From Candidatus Nanoarchaeia archaeon (GTDB lineage Archaea; Nanoarchaeota; Nanoarchaeia; SCGC-AAA011-G17; JAFCDX01), in assembly GCA_028717785.1 (NCBI GenBank), contig JAQUND010000001.1, positions 124,001 through 188,000 of the forward strand: a stretch of 64,000 nt of DNA, given 5' to 3'. The notes below the pieces were generated by a model. The model had not been told where the DNA came from. It was given only the letters and a program-made list of their open reading frames with translations, and searched no databases. Position numbers and translations under genes: made by a program. Positions within the stretch are counted from its first letter, which is position 1. Each line of letters begins with the position of its first letter. Shown here one piece after another: positions 1 to 9,185 of this stretch.

Positions 1-1295
1 CTCCAGAATCAACTAAACTTGCAGGGGAAATACAAAAAGTTATAACTATTAGTGCATATAAAGAATCTGTTAAATTAGCTAAAGAAAGAGGATGTTTTTC
101 TATTTGGAATGCAGATATAGAGGGAACAAATCCTTTTATAAGAAGAGTAATTAGTGATAATTTTGATAATAAAGAATATGCAGATTATATAAAAACTGGT
201 AGAAGAAATATTGCTAGTTTATCTATAGCTCCAACAGGTACACTTGCTTTAGAAGTTCAAGTAACATCGGGTATGGAACCAGTTTATAAAATATTTCATA
301 AAAGAAGAAAAAAAATAAATCCAAATGAATCTGATAAAAAAATAGATTTTGTTGATGAAAATGGGGATTCATGGGAAGAATATAATGTAATTCATAAACC
401 TTTTATTGATTGGTATATTACAGTAAGAAAAAATACGTTTAAAGATCTTATAGAAGCTGGAGAAGAAGTTCCGGAAGATTTATCTTTTGATGGAGTTTAT
501 AAAGAATTTCAACATTTACCAGAGGAAATATTAAATCAGCTTATATCGGATTCCCCATGGGCTAAAAGTGAATCTCATGAAATAGATTATTTGGAAAAAA
601 TTAGAATGCAAGGAGCAATTCAAAAATGGGTAGATCATTCTATTTCAGTTACACACAATCTTCCGGAAAAAATATCTCTAAAAGAAGTAAATGATATTTA
701 TTTACAAGGATGGAAAGAAGGTTGTAAAGGACTTACTATTTATAGAGAAGGTTCAAGATCTGGAATTCTTTTAAGTAAAAAAGAAGAAATAGAAGATGAT
801 TTTAAAGAAATAAATGCTCCGAAAAGACCTAAATCACTTCCAGCTGATTATTATATTGCTGTAGCAAATGGGATAAAATATGCTGTAATTATTGGTCTTT
901 ATAAAAATAAACCCTATGAAATATTTGCTTTTGAAAATCCCCCAGTTTCTAAAAATACAAAAGGTTCTATTATAAAAGTTAAAAAAGGTCATTATAAATT
1001 TGTTAATGGGGAATTTGAAATAGAAAATTTATCAATTACTAGTAGTTTAGAACAAAAAATGTTAACTCTTACAGCTTCAATGTTATTAAGACAAAGAGCT
1101 CCTATTAAATATGTTATTAAAGTAATAGAAAAAATAGATGAGAACATTACATCATTTTCTTCTGTAGTAAGAAGATATTTATCTAAATATATTATATCAG
1201 ATACCGGAGAAAAGTGTCCTAACTGTGGAGAAAAACTTATTATGCAAGATGGATGTGTAAAATGTGAAAATTGTGGATATTCTAAGTGTGGATAA
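1..1295 (+). CDS. nrdJ: Class II (B12-dependent) ribonucleotide reductase, C-terminal part
   Basis: The reading frame is open from base 3 and the start lies outside the window; about 430 residues are visible. It makes deoxyribonucleotides from ribonucleotides. The segment GRRNIASLSIAPTGTL is typical of the catalytic barrel of adenosylcobalamin-dependent reductases, and the protein ends in a cysteine-rich tail (CPNCGE then CENCGYSKCG) that in this class re-reduces the active site and/or binds zinc. A strong hairpin terminator follows directly. A class I enzyme is less likely because of this tail. The family call is solid; the NrdJ name is by type. Confidence 0.85.
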   Translation, partial: PESTKLAGEIQKVITISAYKESVKLAKERGCFSIWNADIEGTNPFIRRVISDNFDNKEYADYIKTGRRNIASLSIAPTGTLALEVQVTSGMEPVYKIFHKRRKKINPNESDKKIDFVDENGDSWEEYNVIHKPFIDWYITVRKNTFKDLIEAGEEVPEDLSFDGVYKEFQHLPEEILNQLISDSPWAKSESHEIDYLEKIRMQGAIQKWVDHSISVTHNLPEKISLKEVNDIYLQGWKEGCKGLTIYREGSRSGILLSKKEEIEDDFKEINAPKRPKSLPADYYIAVANGIKYAVIIGLYKNKPYEIFAFENPPVSKNTKGSIIKVKKGHYKFVNGEFEIENLSITSSLEQKMLTLTASMLLRQRAPIKYVIKVIEKIDENITSFSSVVRRYLSKYIISDTGEKCPNCGEKLIMQDGCVKCENCGYSKCG

Positions 1296-1304
1296 AATAA
1301 TTTT

Positions 1305-1333
1305 AAATCCTTATCTTTGATAAGGATTTTTTA
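1305..1333 (+). terminator. Intrinsic terminator after nrdJ
   Basis: Eleven-base-pair stem AAATCCTTATC/GATAAGGATTT with a TTT loop, followed by a T-rich tail, 10 bases after the nrdJ stop codon. Confidence 0.85.
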
Positions 1334-1359
1334 TTGAAATATATAAATTAAAAAGACTA

Positions 1360-1788
1360 ATGAAATTAGTTAAAGAATTTATAGATTTTGAAAGAGGGCT
1401 ATCTGATAAAGAAATTAGATCAAAATTATTTGGATTTATACAAGGCCAAATATTAGCAAGTAATAAAATATATAATGAAAGTATTTATAAAATAGATGAA
1501 GAAGGTGTATATAAATTATGGATTTATGTAGGTAAAAGTGAAAGTCCGTATTATTTAAATGCTAAATATAATATAATAGCATATCCTTTAGGATATATTT
1601 CGGAATCTGGTAAGCTAGCCTATATGAATAAAATTGTTGATGCTTCTAATTTAATGACTAATGATTCAAAATTAAGAATTTTAACTGATAAAGAAACTAA
1701 TATAGTAAAATCTTATTTAGATGATCCTAAAAATAAAGAATATATTAAAGGGGTAGAAAATTATTTAAATCTAAAAATATTTTTGTAA
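1360..1788 (+). CDS. Small FERG-motif protein (paralogue 1)
   Basis: 142 residues, unrecognised function. The N-terminus (MKLVKEFIDFERGLSDKEI) is nearly the same as that of the next gene (MKLIKESLNFERGLSDREI), and the C-termini also align (DPKNKEYI versus DPKNQEYI), so the pair arose by duplication. The N-terminal FERG motif recurs in other, otherwise unrelated proteins at 30066, 30576, 32762 and 46359. It could be a sorting or capsid-targeting tag; that is inference. No membrane segment is seen. The stop codon lies one base before the next start. Confidence 0.7.
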   Translation: MKLVKEFIDFERGLSDKEIRSKLFGFIQGQILASNKIYNESIYKIDEEGVYKLWIYVGKSESPYYLNAKYNIIAYPLGYISESGKLAYMNKIVDASNLMTNDSKLRILTDKETNIVKSYLDDPKNKEYIKGVENYLNLKIFL

Positions 1789-1789
1789 A

Positions 1790-2152
1790 ATGAAATTAAT
1801 TAAGGAATCATTAAATTTTGAAAGAGGATTATCTGATAGAGAAATTAAAACAAAATTAGTAGGATTCAGAAAAGGACAAATTTTAATTTCTGTAACTTTT
1901 AGAATATATATTTTTATAGAATTATTATCTCAAAAACTTTTTCCAATACGATGTTTAAGTATAGGATTATTTAATAAAAACAAAGGAATAGTTTTTGATA
2001 ATCAATTTAGTATAGTAGGAAAATCTATAGATTCTTTAAGAATTACTAATAATGAAGAATCCCATAAAATTATTAAAGTTATTAAAGATCCAAAAAACCA
2101 AGAATATATAAATAAAATTAAAGAAACCCTTGGGTTTACTCCATTTATATGA
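1790..2152 (+). CDS. Small FERG-motif protein (paralogue 2)
   Basis: 120 residues, a diverged duplicate of the preceding gene with a shorter and different middle. It shares the N-terminal ESLNFERGLSD block and the C-terminal DPKNQEYI block. The ATGA overlap with the downstream start (stop TGA) indicates translational coupling. No function is recognised. Confidence 0.7.
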   Translation: MKLIKESLNFERGLSDREIKTKLVGFRKGQILISVTFRIYIFIELLSQKLFPIRCLSIGLFNKNKGIVFDNQFSIVGKSIDSLRITNNEESHKIIKVIKDPKNQEYINKIKETLGFTPFI

Positions 2153-3063
2153 TAACATCCTTTGTTATAAAAAATATATTAGCTGAAGAACTTTTTGGTT
2201 CTCGTATATGTGAAAGTGTAGAAGATCATGAAATTGTAGAATATTTTTATAAAGAACTTTTATGTGAAAAATTCTTATATGGAGAACCTATAACAGTTCC
2301 AGAACTTCGTAAAATACTTCGTCAAAAAATTCTAAATTTTGAATTTATAAAACTTAATGGGGAAGTTCGTCCTGCTAGAGGGACAACTATGATGAAGTAT
2401 ATCCCCCATTCAGATCATCCAAAAGGTATTCGGCCATCTTCTCCTAAAGTAGCTACATTTTATGATTTAGATAAAATGGCATGGAGAAGTGTTTCTCAAA
2501 GAAGCAAAGAAATAGTACTTAAAAAAGATGTAGAAAAAGATAGACCTGTAGTTGTTGTACGAGATAAAGATAAAAGAGCTGTTAAAGTTCCAAAAGAAGA
2601 ACCTTTACCAAAAGTAGAAGAACCTATGGAGGAACCAATTGATGAACTTAATATAGGGGATATCAGAAATTATCTTAATAGAAGAGATGAAAATATTGTT
2701 ATTGAAATTGTAAGAATATCTGATGAAGGTGAAATTTTTGTAAAAGAACTTAAGTATGGTGCTTTATTTAAAGTTCCGCCAGAAAGAATTAAGAATATAG
2801 GTGAAAAATTAACTGATGGTAAGGAATTTGATAAAGCACAATATAGAAAAAGAACAGCAATTCCTATTAAACCTAAAGAAGAACCAATTAAAAAGGAAAA
2901 GCCAATTAAATCAACTCTTCCTCCTATATCTAAAGAAGAAGAAACAATTCTTCTTCCTCTTGAGCAAAAACCTGCTAAAGAACCTCCGAAAGAAATTCCT
3001 ACGGAGCCAGAAAAACCAGGTGAAGAGCCGGAGGAACCAGAAGAATTAAAACCAGAAAAATAA
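2149..3063 (+). CDS. WYL_2/DUF2693-like protein with proline/glutamate-rich tail
   Basis: 304 residues. Residues about 75-125 (VRPARGTTMMKYIP ... KVATFYDLDKMAWRSVSQRS) match the pattern of the small Sm/SH3-like beta-barrel family annotated WYL_2 or DUF2693 in Bacteroidota phages; a compact relative occurs at 51266. The C-terminal 100 residues are low-complexity, rich in Pro, Glu and Lys (EEPEEPEELKPEK), and probably disordered. The start overlaps the upstream gene by four bases. The role is unknown; regulation or nucleic-acid binding is a family-level guess. Confidence 0.65.
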   Translation: MITSFVIKNILAEELFGSRICESVEDHEIVEYFYKELLCEKFLYGEPITVPELRKILRQKILNFEFIKLNGEVRPARGTTMMKYIPHSDHPKGIRPSSPKVATFYDLDKMAWRSVSQRSKEIVLKKDVEKDRPVVVVRDKDKRAVKVPKEEPLPKVEEPMEEPIDELNIGDIRNYLNRRDENIVIEIVRISDEGEIFVKELKYGALFKVPPERIKNIGEKLTDGKEFDKAQYRKRTAIPIKPKEEPIKKEKPIKSTLPPISKEEETILLPLEQKPAKEPPKEIPTEPEKPGEEPEEPEELKPEK

Positions 3064-3100
3064 TAAGAAACCCCATAAAACTTTATGGGGTTTCTTATTT
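3062..3100 (+). terminator. Strong intrinsic terminator
   Basis: Perfect 18-bp stem AATAAGAAACCCCATAAA paired with its complement, two-base loop, then TTTATAA; directly after the 2149-3063 stop. Confidence 0.85.
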
Positions 3101-3190
3101 ATAATAGATGTACTTAATAAGAAAAATTATAATAACTTAATCATTTAAATAAATAGTAAAATGGCTAAGTATATAAAATAAGAAAATAAA

Positions 3191-3973
3191 ATGGCTATTG
3201 TATTATATTCTAACGGACTTACAGAAGAATTTTTATCAAAGGAACATACTTTCTCTGATAATGAAATATTAAGTCTTTTTTCAAATTTTGATAGTATGCA
3301 AACACAAAGGTTAAGAGAAGTTCCTAATACCTGGTGTGTATGGGGGGTTTATAATAAACCATTAGCAGAAGATTATAATAAATTAGGTTCTGATGTTCTT
3401 CAACATCATTGTTATTCTCATATACTTTTTATTCATGATACAGAACTTGACCCATCTTGGAATTTAACTGATGAAATTATACAGTTTGGATATAAAGAAT
3501 TTAAAAGAGATATTATGGTTTTTCTAGATGGGGTAGCTTTAGAATCTTTAGCTGAATTAGAAAAAATCCAAAGTAAAAGTGGAAATTCTAATATAATTTC
3601 TATAGAACAAATAGGGGTTTCTAATGATAAAAGGCTTATATTTAATTTTAACCCGGATAAACAATCAAATAATTTTTTTGATAATAATAATTTTTGGGAA
3701 TTTGCTCAAAAAAGTTATGCTTTTTTAAAAAATTACTATAGAGATGGGGAATCTTTTGCAATCTTTGCAGATAAAAAGATGATTATGATTATTCCAGATA
3801 ATAAAGTTCAAATTTATATTGAAAAACTTATCAAAATTTTTGAAAATAGAGAAGATTATATAGCTTGTGCAGATATTAATAGAATTTTTAAAAGCTGGAC
3901 AGCTTTTAAAAATAAAACCATAGATAAAAAAGAAACTTCTAAAAAAAGAGGTAGGCCAAAAAAGAAAGAATAA
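3191..3973 (+). CDS. Hypothetical protein with C-terminal AT-hook
   Basis: 260 residues with no recognised fold. The last residues (KKRGRPKKKE) are a classic AT-hook (RGRP core), so minor-groove binding to AT-rich DNA is plausible. The body is rich in aromatic and acidic residues. It is followed one base later by the tail-fibre-like gene and may belong to the same virion or late unit. The AT-hook is seen directly; DNA binding is inferred. Confidence 0.6.
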   Translation: MAIVLYSNGLTEEFLSKEHTFSDNEILSLFSNFDSMQTQRLREVPNTWCVWGVYNKPLAEDYNKLGSDVLQHHCYSHILFIHDTELDPSWNLTDEIIQFGYKEFKRDIMVFLDGVALESLAELEKIQSKSGNSNIISIEQIGVSNDKRLIFNFNPDKQSNNFFDNNNFWEFAQKSYAFLKNYYRDGESFAIFADKKMIMIIPDNKVQIYIEKLIKIFENREDYIACADINRIFKSWTAFKNKTIDKKETSKKRGRPKKKE

Positions 3974-3974
3974 A

Positions 3975-4814
3975 ATGGATTCCTCTTTGAATAAAAATAT
4001 CATTTTAAATCAATTATTAATTAAAGGTAAAACTATACAAATAAAGGAAGTTTCACCTTTTTTAAATGGTATCCCCCCTTTTGTTTTATGTCTTAATGAG
4101 AATATGGATCTTTGTTGGAATTCTTTTCCTATTTATAAAATAGAAGCAGGAAAAGGCATAGATATTTCCATTAATTCTTTAGGTATAATAAAAATAGAAG
4201 CTTCTATAAATTTTCCTCCTTTGCAATCTTCTTTCATAGAAAATAATAAAATAAAAGATACTGAGATCTATTGGGATAATGGTCAAATGGGGATTGGTAG
4301 ACATCCTCTTCTTTCGTATCATTTAGATATTGCTGTTTCTGAAAATTTAGTTTCAACAGCATTCCATATAGGAGATGGAATATCTGGATTTTCTATGGGA
4401 AATGGAACAAATGAAGGATTTCTTCCTGAAATTATTGGAATGGGAAAAGATGAACATGATGCAGGACTTTATTTACTTGGAAGAGCTGGAAATAATGTTT
4501 CCTCAAATATTCCACTTATTGTAATAGATGGTAGAAGTAATTCAGATACAAAAATTTTAAATCGTCCTATTTTTGGTATAACTAGTGCAAAATATGATGA
4601 TTATAAAATGATTATCAACCATAATGGGGATATAGGAATAGGTAAAATACCCCAAATATATAAATTAGAAGTAAATGGTAAAATAGGAGCAGAAGATTTG
4701 ATTTTAAACGAATTTAGTATTTTAAGTTTAATCGATATAATTAAAAATCACGAAAATGAAATATCTAGATTAAAAGATGAAATAAAAAACATACGAAATA
4801 AAACTAAAAAATAA
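3975..4814 (+). CDS. Tail-fibre-like structural protein
   Basis: 279 residues. Repeated short Gly-Ile-Gly elements (MGIGRHPLLSYHLDIAV near residue 105, GDIGIGKIPQIYKLEVNGKI near 235) resemble the beta-repeat stem that precedes endosialidase-type intramolecular chaperone domains in phage tail fibres, and the C-terminus is a short coiled coil (HENEISRLKDEIKNIRNK). No complete S74-type peptidase domain is visible, so this could be a fibre stem or a short adhesin. The stop overlaps the next start. Confidence 0.5.
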   Translation: MDSSLNKNIILNQLLIKGKTIQIKEVSPFLNGIPPFVLCLNENMDLCWNSFPIYKIEAGKGIDISINSLGIIKIEASINFPPLQSSFIENNKIKDTEIYWDNGQMGIGRHPLLSYHLDIAVSENLVSTAFHIGDGISGFSMGNGTNEGFLPEIIGMGKDEHDAGLYLLGRAGNNVSSNIPLIVIDGRSNSDTKILNRPIFGITSAKYDDYKMIINHNGDIGIGKIPQIYKLEVNGKIGAEDLILNEFSILSLIDIIKNHENEISRLKDEIKNIRNKTKK

Positions 4815-5311
4815 TGATACAAAGTTTGTTATTAGCTATTCTTCTCATTTTATGCATTATATTATTAGTTTCAATATTTAGAAAGCCTTTTGATGAAGTT
4901 ATTAGAAACCCCTGTCGATTTAAAATATTACCTCCAAAATATTTTATTTCAGAAGATGAAAAGCGAAAAGAAGCATTTTTTGCTATAATGGTACAAAAAA
5001 GACATAGGTATTTTATAAATTTTCCTTTACTCTTTAAATTTTATTCAGATAGGGAATTTAAATCTTCTATTAGAATATATTATAGGATCCCCGGAGATAA
5101 AAAGCAAAAACTTTTAGAAAGGGAAGTTGAATTTACAAGTAAAACAAAAGAACATATAGTTCACATAACAGATGTTATTTTAGGTAAAATTTTAATTGAA
5201 ATCTTATTAGAAATAGAGGTAGGCAACCCTATTATAGGATTTGAAATACTTGAGAATAGTACTTGTGATTTAACTAAAGAACATAAATTAGAAATAAAAT
5301 GGCCTGAATAA
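4814..5311 (+). CDS. Single-pass membrane protein, unknown
   Basis: 165 residues with one hydrophobic helix at residues 2-22, then a soluble beta-rich domain containing many Lys, Glu and Ile residues. No family recognised. It overlaps the fibre-like gene by one base, so the two are co-transcribed. Confidence 0.55.
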   Translation: MIQSLLLAILLILCIILLVSIFRKPFDEVIRNPCRFKILPPKYFISEDEKRKEAFFAIMVQKRHRYFINFPLLFKFYSDREFKSSIRIYYRIPGDKKQKLLEREVEFTSKTKEHIVHITDVILGKILIEILLEIEVGNPIIGFEILENSTCDLTKEHKLEIKWPE

Positions 5312-5343
5312 TTTTTTTACTACGGAATTTTTTTGTATATTTA
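5312..5343 (+). promoter_or_regulatory. Bacteroidota-type promoter
   Basis: TTTTTTTAC, 15 bases, then TATATTTA; same spacing as at 57176 and 60491. The aspartyl protease starts 25 bases downstream. An inverted pair CTACGGA (5320-5326) / TCCGTAG flanks it. Confidence 0.6.
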
Positions 5344-5368
5344 CCCTATAATTTAAATATCCGTAGCT

Positions 5369-5806
5369 ATGAAAACTTTAATCAACATCCTTATCTTTTT
5401 GATAATCTCATTATCTTGTAATGCTAAAAAACATTACAATCTTCAAAAGCTTAATAATCATATATTTATAACTTTAACCCTCAATAATAAACCTGCTTTG
5501 TTTATTATAGATTCGGGGTCTACTAAATCTATTATAGATATTTCTAAATCTAAAGTATTTGCATTCAACTATATAGAATTTGGGGACCAAAAATATATGG
5601 GGATAGGCGGATTAAGCCAAATTTATATGGTATATGATTATACAGTTAAAGAAATCTCTACCCCATTTTTAGGGGTGAATCTCTCCCAAATGACTTCATT
5701 ATTTGATGCTAATGGTGCTGAAATAGCAGGTATTTTAGGATCCGATTTTCTTAATGATAATGAAGTTATCATTAATTTTAAAAATAATACATTAACAATG
5801 AAATAA
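5369..5806 (+). CDS. Secreted retropepsin-like aspartyl protease
   Basis: 145 residues. Residues 1-18 are a hydrophobic signal ending in LSCNAK, a plausible lipobox, so the mature protein may be a lipoprotein. The active-site triad motif is IIDSGST (about residue 49) followed by the flap-like GIGG at about 75 and the second ILGSDFL block near 118, as in single-domain retropepsin-like proteases. Unusual cargo for a phage; it could act on host envelope proteins or on superinfecting phage. It is transcribed from its own promoter. Confidence 0.7.
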   Translation: MKTLINILIFLIISLSCNAKKHYNLQKLNNHIFITLTLNNKPALFIIDSGSTKSIIDISKSKVFAFNYIEFGDQKYMGIGGLSQIYMVYDYTVKEISTPFLGVNLSQMTSLFDANGAEIAGILGSDFLNDNEVIINFKNNTLTMK

Positions 5807-5837
5807 CATTTTTTTTTTAAAAAAAAGTATTAAATAA

Positions 5838-5867
5838 TTTTTTTAACTTAAGAGTTTTGTATATTTG
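5838..5867 (+). promoter_or_regulatory. Bacteroidota-type promoter
   Basis: TTTTTTTAAC then 12 bases then TATATTTG; 22 bases before the ATG at 5890. Confidence 0.6.
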
Positions 5868-5889
5868 CTCTTTAAAAATACAATTTAAC

Positions 5890-6069
5890 ATGGAAAATAA
5901 TAATAAAGAAAAAATTAAATTGATTTTATCTATTTTAAAAGATAGTGATAAAAGAGATAAATTTCTTTGTATAGAAGGTATTAGTGGGGAAGTTTGTGAT
6001 GATTGTCCTATTGCATCTCTTAACCACAAATTTGGTCAGATTTGTGAAAGAGAAGAATACTCAGAATAA
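5890..6069 (+). CDS. Small cysteine-containing protein
   Basis: 59 residues. The ATG at 5890 is chosen because the promoter -7 element sits at 5860-5867, which rules out the longer upstream reading. The sequence contains CIEGISGEVCDDCP and a later Cys, which could bind metal. No function recognised. Confidence 0.6.
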   Translation: MENNNKEKIKLILSILKDSDKRDKFLCIEGISGEVCDDCPIASLNHKFGQICEREEYSE

Positions 6070-6150
6070 ATGTTTTAATTAAACCCCTGTAAATGTTATA
6101 GAGTTTTAGTATTATATAATGTACAAATCAATATATTATAAAAATAATAC

Positions 6151-6645
6151 ATGAAATATTTTAAACAAGAAAAAGATTATACTTGTGGATGTGCTTGCGT
6201 TAGAATGGCAATAAGTCACTTTAACCAAAATATACCTTCCGAATTGGAATTAGAAAAAATACTTAAAACCTTATCAAATAAAGGAACTCATCCTAATATC
6301 ATAGCTGAATACTTCAAAAATGAAGGTTATAATGTTGTTAAGGAAAATAATTCATCATTAGATAAAGTAAGATTTTATTATAAAGAAGGATATGTAGTAA
6401 TGTTAGCGATTTCTGTAGATGTTCCTCATTTTACTGTGTATAACGGGGATAATGGAAATCATATTTTCTTTTTTGATCCATTTTTCGGGGAAATATCAAA
6501 ATTAATATCTAAATTTGTTTCGGATAAAACTATTTATCCATTTTATAGATGGAGAGTTGTATCTAATGAGTTTAAAAAATATTATTCTGAAGCTAATTTT
6601 GATGATGAAGAAAGTTATAATTATTTTATAGCAATTAAAAAATAA
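6151..6645 (+). CDS. C39/papain-like cysteine peptidase domain protein
   Basis: 164 residues. The N-terminal KDYTCGCACVRMA carries the catalytic Cys of the C39-like fold; VPHFTVYNGDNGNHIFFFDPF carries the His and a following Asp. Single-domain, without a transporter or leader, like stand-alone bacteriocin-processing-type or deubiquitinase-like phage peptidases. The substrate is unknown. It precedes the nicotinamidase and vWA/PP2C/kinase set. Confidence 0.7.
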   Translation: MKYFKQEKDYTCGCACVRMAISHFNQNIPSELELEKILKTLSNKGTHPNIIAEYFKNEGYNVVKENNSSLDKVRFYYKEGYVVMLAISVDVPHFTVYNGDNGNHIFFFDPFFGEISKLISKFVSDKTIYPFYRWRVVSNEFKKYYSEANFDDEESYNYFIAIKK

Positions 6646-6648
6646 ATC

Positions 6649-6927
6649 ATGGAATTATCATTAAAAACAAAAGAAGATTATTTTGCAGAATTAACTATTA
6701 ATATAGGTAATGCAAAAATAATTGAAGATTTAGCTAAATATACCACTAAAAAAGGATGGGGAGTTGATGAATCTTTAATTGAAAATTTGATTACAATTGC
6801 AAATGATTTAAGCAAATTTAATAATGTTTCAGATGTAGAATTTGCAAAAAAGATTTTGCAATCTTCTTTAAATAATTCTGATAGAGATGAAATTTTAGAA
6901 TGGCTTTTAGAAAATAAAACAAAATAA
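6649..6927 (+). CDS. Hypothetical protein
   Basis: 92 residues, mostly helical and acidic; no recognised family. It sits between the peptidase and the nicotinamidase-like gene on the same strand. Confidence 0.5.
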   Translation: MELSLKTKEDYFAELTINIGNAKIIEDLAKYTTKKGWGVDESLIENLITIANDLSKFNNVSDVEFAKKILQSSLNNSDRDEILEWLLENKTK

Positions 6928-6960
6928 TTCAGTATTTAATATAAATTTAAAAATTTGATT

Positions 6961-7743
6961 ATGAAAAAAATCGCATTATTAGTAATTGATGGGCAGAATG
7001 ATTTCTGTACTGCCAATGGTTCATTATTTGTAGCTGGAGCTACTGATGATATGAATCGAGTATCTGGTTTCATTCTTAAAAATAAGAAAGCTATTGATTA
7101 CATAGCTCTTACTCAAGATAATCATCAGGTAATCGATATTTCTCATCCTTCGTTTTGGCAAGATAAGAACGGAAATTTTCCAAATCCTTTTACAATTATT
7201 ACCACCAAAGATGTAAATGAAGGAATATGGTCTCCTCGATTTGCCCCCTTAGAAGCTATTAAATATATTGAGCAATTAGAAGCTCAAGGGGAATTTCCTC
7301 ATTGCATTTGGCCAGAACATTGTATAATTGGTTCTGAAGGAGCTGCATTTATACCTGTATTAATGGATGCAGTAAAAGAATGGGCTCGTCAGGGTAGATT
7401 TTACCAAGTAGTAGCTAAAGGAACTAATCCTTTAACTGAACACTTTGGAGCATTTCGTGCTAATATCCCAATACAAAATCGCCCTGAAACTCAACTTAAT
7501 CAAAAGTTGATTCAAACTCTGGAATCATATGATAATATATTCTTTGCCGGGGAAGCTAAAAGTCATTGTGTAGCTAACACATTAAAACAAGCTTTAGATT
7601 TTCCTGATTTAGCCAAGAAATTTATAATTCTTGAAGATTGTATGTCAAATGTTACAGGATTTGAACATTTGGCAGATAAAATATACGATGATGCCGTTAA
7701 AGTTGGTGTCACTTTTGAAAAATCAACTAATATTAATCTTTAA
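6961..7743 (+). CDS. Nicotinamidase/isochorismatase-family cysteine hydrolase
   Basis: 260 residues. ALLVIDGQNDFC holds the catalytic Asp, VAKGTNPLTEHFGAF supplies the Lys region and FAGEAKSHCVANTL the nucleophilic Cys. Family members deamidate nicotinamide to nicotinate for NAD+ salvage or cleave related amides or enol ethers. The ATG at 6961 is preferred over a TTG two codons earlier. A NadD domain at 28850 and several NAD+-using enzymes (LigA, KptA) in this window fit a role in NAD+ supply. Exact substrate uncertain. Confidence 0.75.
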   Translation: MKKIALLVIDGQNDFCTANGSLFVAGATDDMNRVSGFILKNKKAIDYIALTQDNHQVIDISHPSFWQDKNGNFPNPFTIITTKDVNEGIWSPRFAPLEAIKYIEQLEAQGEFPHCIWPEHCIIGSEGAAFIPVLMDAVKEWARQGRFYQVVAKGTNPLTEHFGAFRANIPIQNRPETQLNQKLIQTLESYDNIFFAGEAKSHCVANTLKQALDFPDLAKKFIILEDCMSNVTGFEHLADKIYDDAVKVGVTFEKSTNINL

Positions 7744-7755
7744 AATTTTAAAATT

Positions 7756-8481
7756 ATGAATGAAAAATTTGGTAATGATGTAGATTTCAATTTTGATTTT
7801 AATAATGTTGATCCTGCATCTCTTCAAACAGACGATACCATTAATGCTGTATTTATCCTTGATAAATCCCCCTCCATGATGGAACGTTTACCCGGGGCTA
7901 AACCAGGAGAACCTCAAACTCGTATCGAAGCATTAAATGCCGGGTTAAATGATTTTACCCAAACAATGCAAAAAAGTCATATTGCTGATAGACTTTTAGT
8001 GTCAGTAGTAGTTTTTGATGATAAAGTAGAAGTTTTATCAGGATACCAACCAATAGTAAATGTTAAACCATTTAACATTACTCCGGAAAGAGGAATGACT
8101 GCTTTATATAAAGCATGTCTTATTGGTATTACTAATGCTGTTAATTACCGTAAAAACCTGGAAGATTCTGGCATCACCGCTAAAACTTTGGTTTTCATTA
8201 TTACCGATGGGGAAGATAATCAATCCCCCATGGATGCTCCAAAGGTAAAATCCTTGCTTGAACAAATCAATAAAGATGAGAAAAATGTATTCAGTTTTAC
8301 TACCATTCTTTTTGGTATTGGCGAGGATTCTAATATTGAAGAATCGAGAGAAGCCTTAGGTATAGCTAAAGAATTAGTTGCTCCTCCTGCTACTACCGGT
8401 GCAGAATTTAGAAAAATGATTAATTGGATTAGTAGCTCAGTTTCATCTGCTGCAACTAATCAATCAATACCATCTTTCTAA
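7756..8481 (+). CDS. von Willebrand factor A protein (TerY-like)
   Basis: 241 residues. The MIDAS metal site is visible as FILDKSPSM (DxSxS, residue about 34), the Thr in RGMTALYK and IITDGEDN. The stop codon overlaps the start of the PP2C gene, and the PP2C stop overlaps the kinase start, which is the gene order of the TerY-P triads associated with tellurite-resistance-type stress systems. It probably acts as a regulated scaffold for its two partners. Confidence 0.8.
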   Translation: MNEKFGNDVDFNFDFNNVDPASLQTDDTINAVFILDKSPSMMERLPGAKPGEPQTRIEALNAGLNDFTQTMQKSHIADRLLVSVVVFDDKVEVLSGYQPIVNVKPFNITPERGMTALYKACLIGITNAVNYRKNLEDSGITAKTLVFIITDGEDNQSPMDAPKVKSLLEQINKDEKNVFSFTTILFGIGEDSNIEESREALGIAKELVAPPATTGAEFRKMINWISSSVSSAATNQSIPSF

Positions 8482-9185
8482 TGAATATAAGATCCGTTTT
8501 AAGACGTGGAATAGATCATCCTCTTAGATGTGAGGATGATCTATTCATTTTTCAAAATGAACAATTTGTAATAGGAGCAATATTCGATGGATGTACAAGT
8601 GGGGAAACTTCTTCATTTGCTAGTACATTATTTGTTAAATTGTTTAATAAATCTATCAAAGAAGTTTTAGAAAGTAAAAAAAATTATATGGCTATATTTT
8701 TACATGAGGATTTATTTAAACAATTTATTTTTAACCTTAGAAATATAAAATTAGGGTTAACTGCAAACGAATTATTAAGTACAATTGTTTATTTTGTGTA
8801 TGATATCAGAAGAGGACAAATAGTATCTTCTATTTGTGGGGATGGAAATATTTTTTTAGATAATAGTAGAGTTCATATCCATAATGAAGATAATTCTGTT
8901 GAATATCTATCTACTAAAATCCTAAAACCTATAAGCGATTTATATGATGAAATGCAATTTGCTATGAAAGAAAATCCAAAAGATTTTTCAATATGTAGCG
9001 ATGGAATTGAATCATTTAAGCATAAATCTGGGATTGCTAAAGAAGAAGAAGCTATTCAATCATTAATTATAGATGACTCATTTTTAAATGTAGAATCAAT
9101 GCTCAACCGTAAGTGTAATATTTTACAAACTAAAAATGATATTTACCATACTGATGATTTATCAATAATACGAGTTATATTATGA
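8481..9185 (+). CDS. PP2C-like protein phosphatase
   Basis: 234 residues. PP2C motifs: FDGCTSGET near residue 34, ICGDGNIF near 115, SICSDGIESF near 172 and TDDLSIIRVIL at the end; these supply the metal-binding aspartates. Expected to dephosphorylate Ser/Thr, probably reversing the action of the kinase encoded four bases downstream. It overlaps both neighbours, so all three are made together. Confidence 0.8.
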   Translation: MNIRSVLRRGIDHPLRCEDDLFIFQNEQFVIGAIFDGCTSGETSSFASTLFVKLFNKSIKEVLESKKNYMAIFLHEDLFKQFIFNLRNIKLGLTANELLSTIVYFVYDIRRGQIVSSICGDGNIFLDNSRVHIHNEDNSVEYLSTKILKPISDLYDEMQFAMKENPKDFSICSDGIESFKHKSGIAKEEEAIQSLIIDDSFLNVESMLNRKCNILQTKNDIYHTDDLSIIRVIL

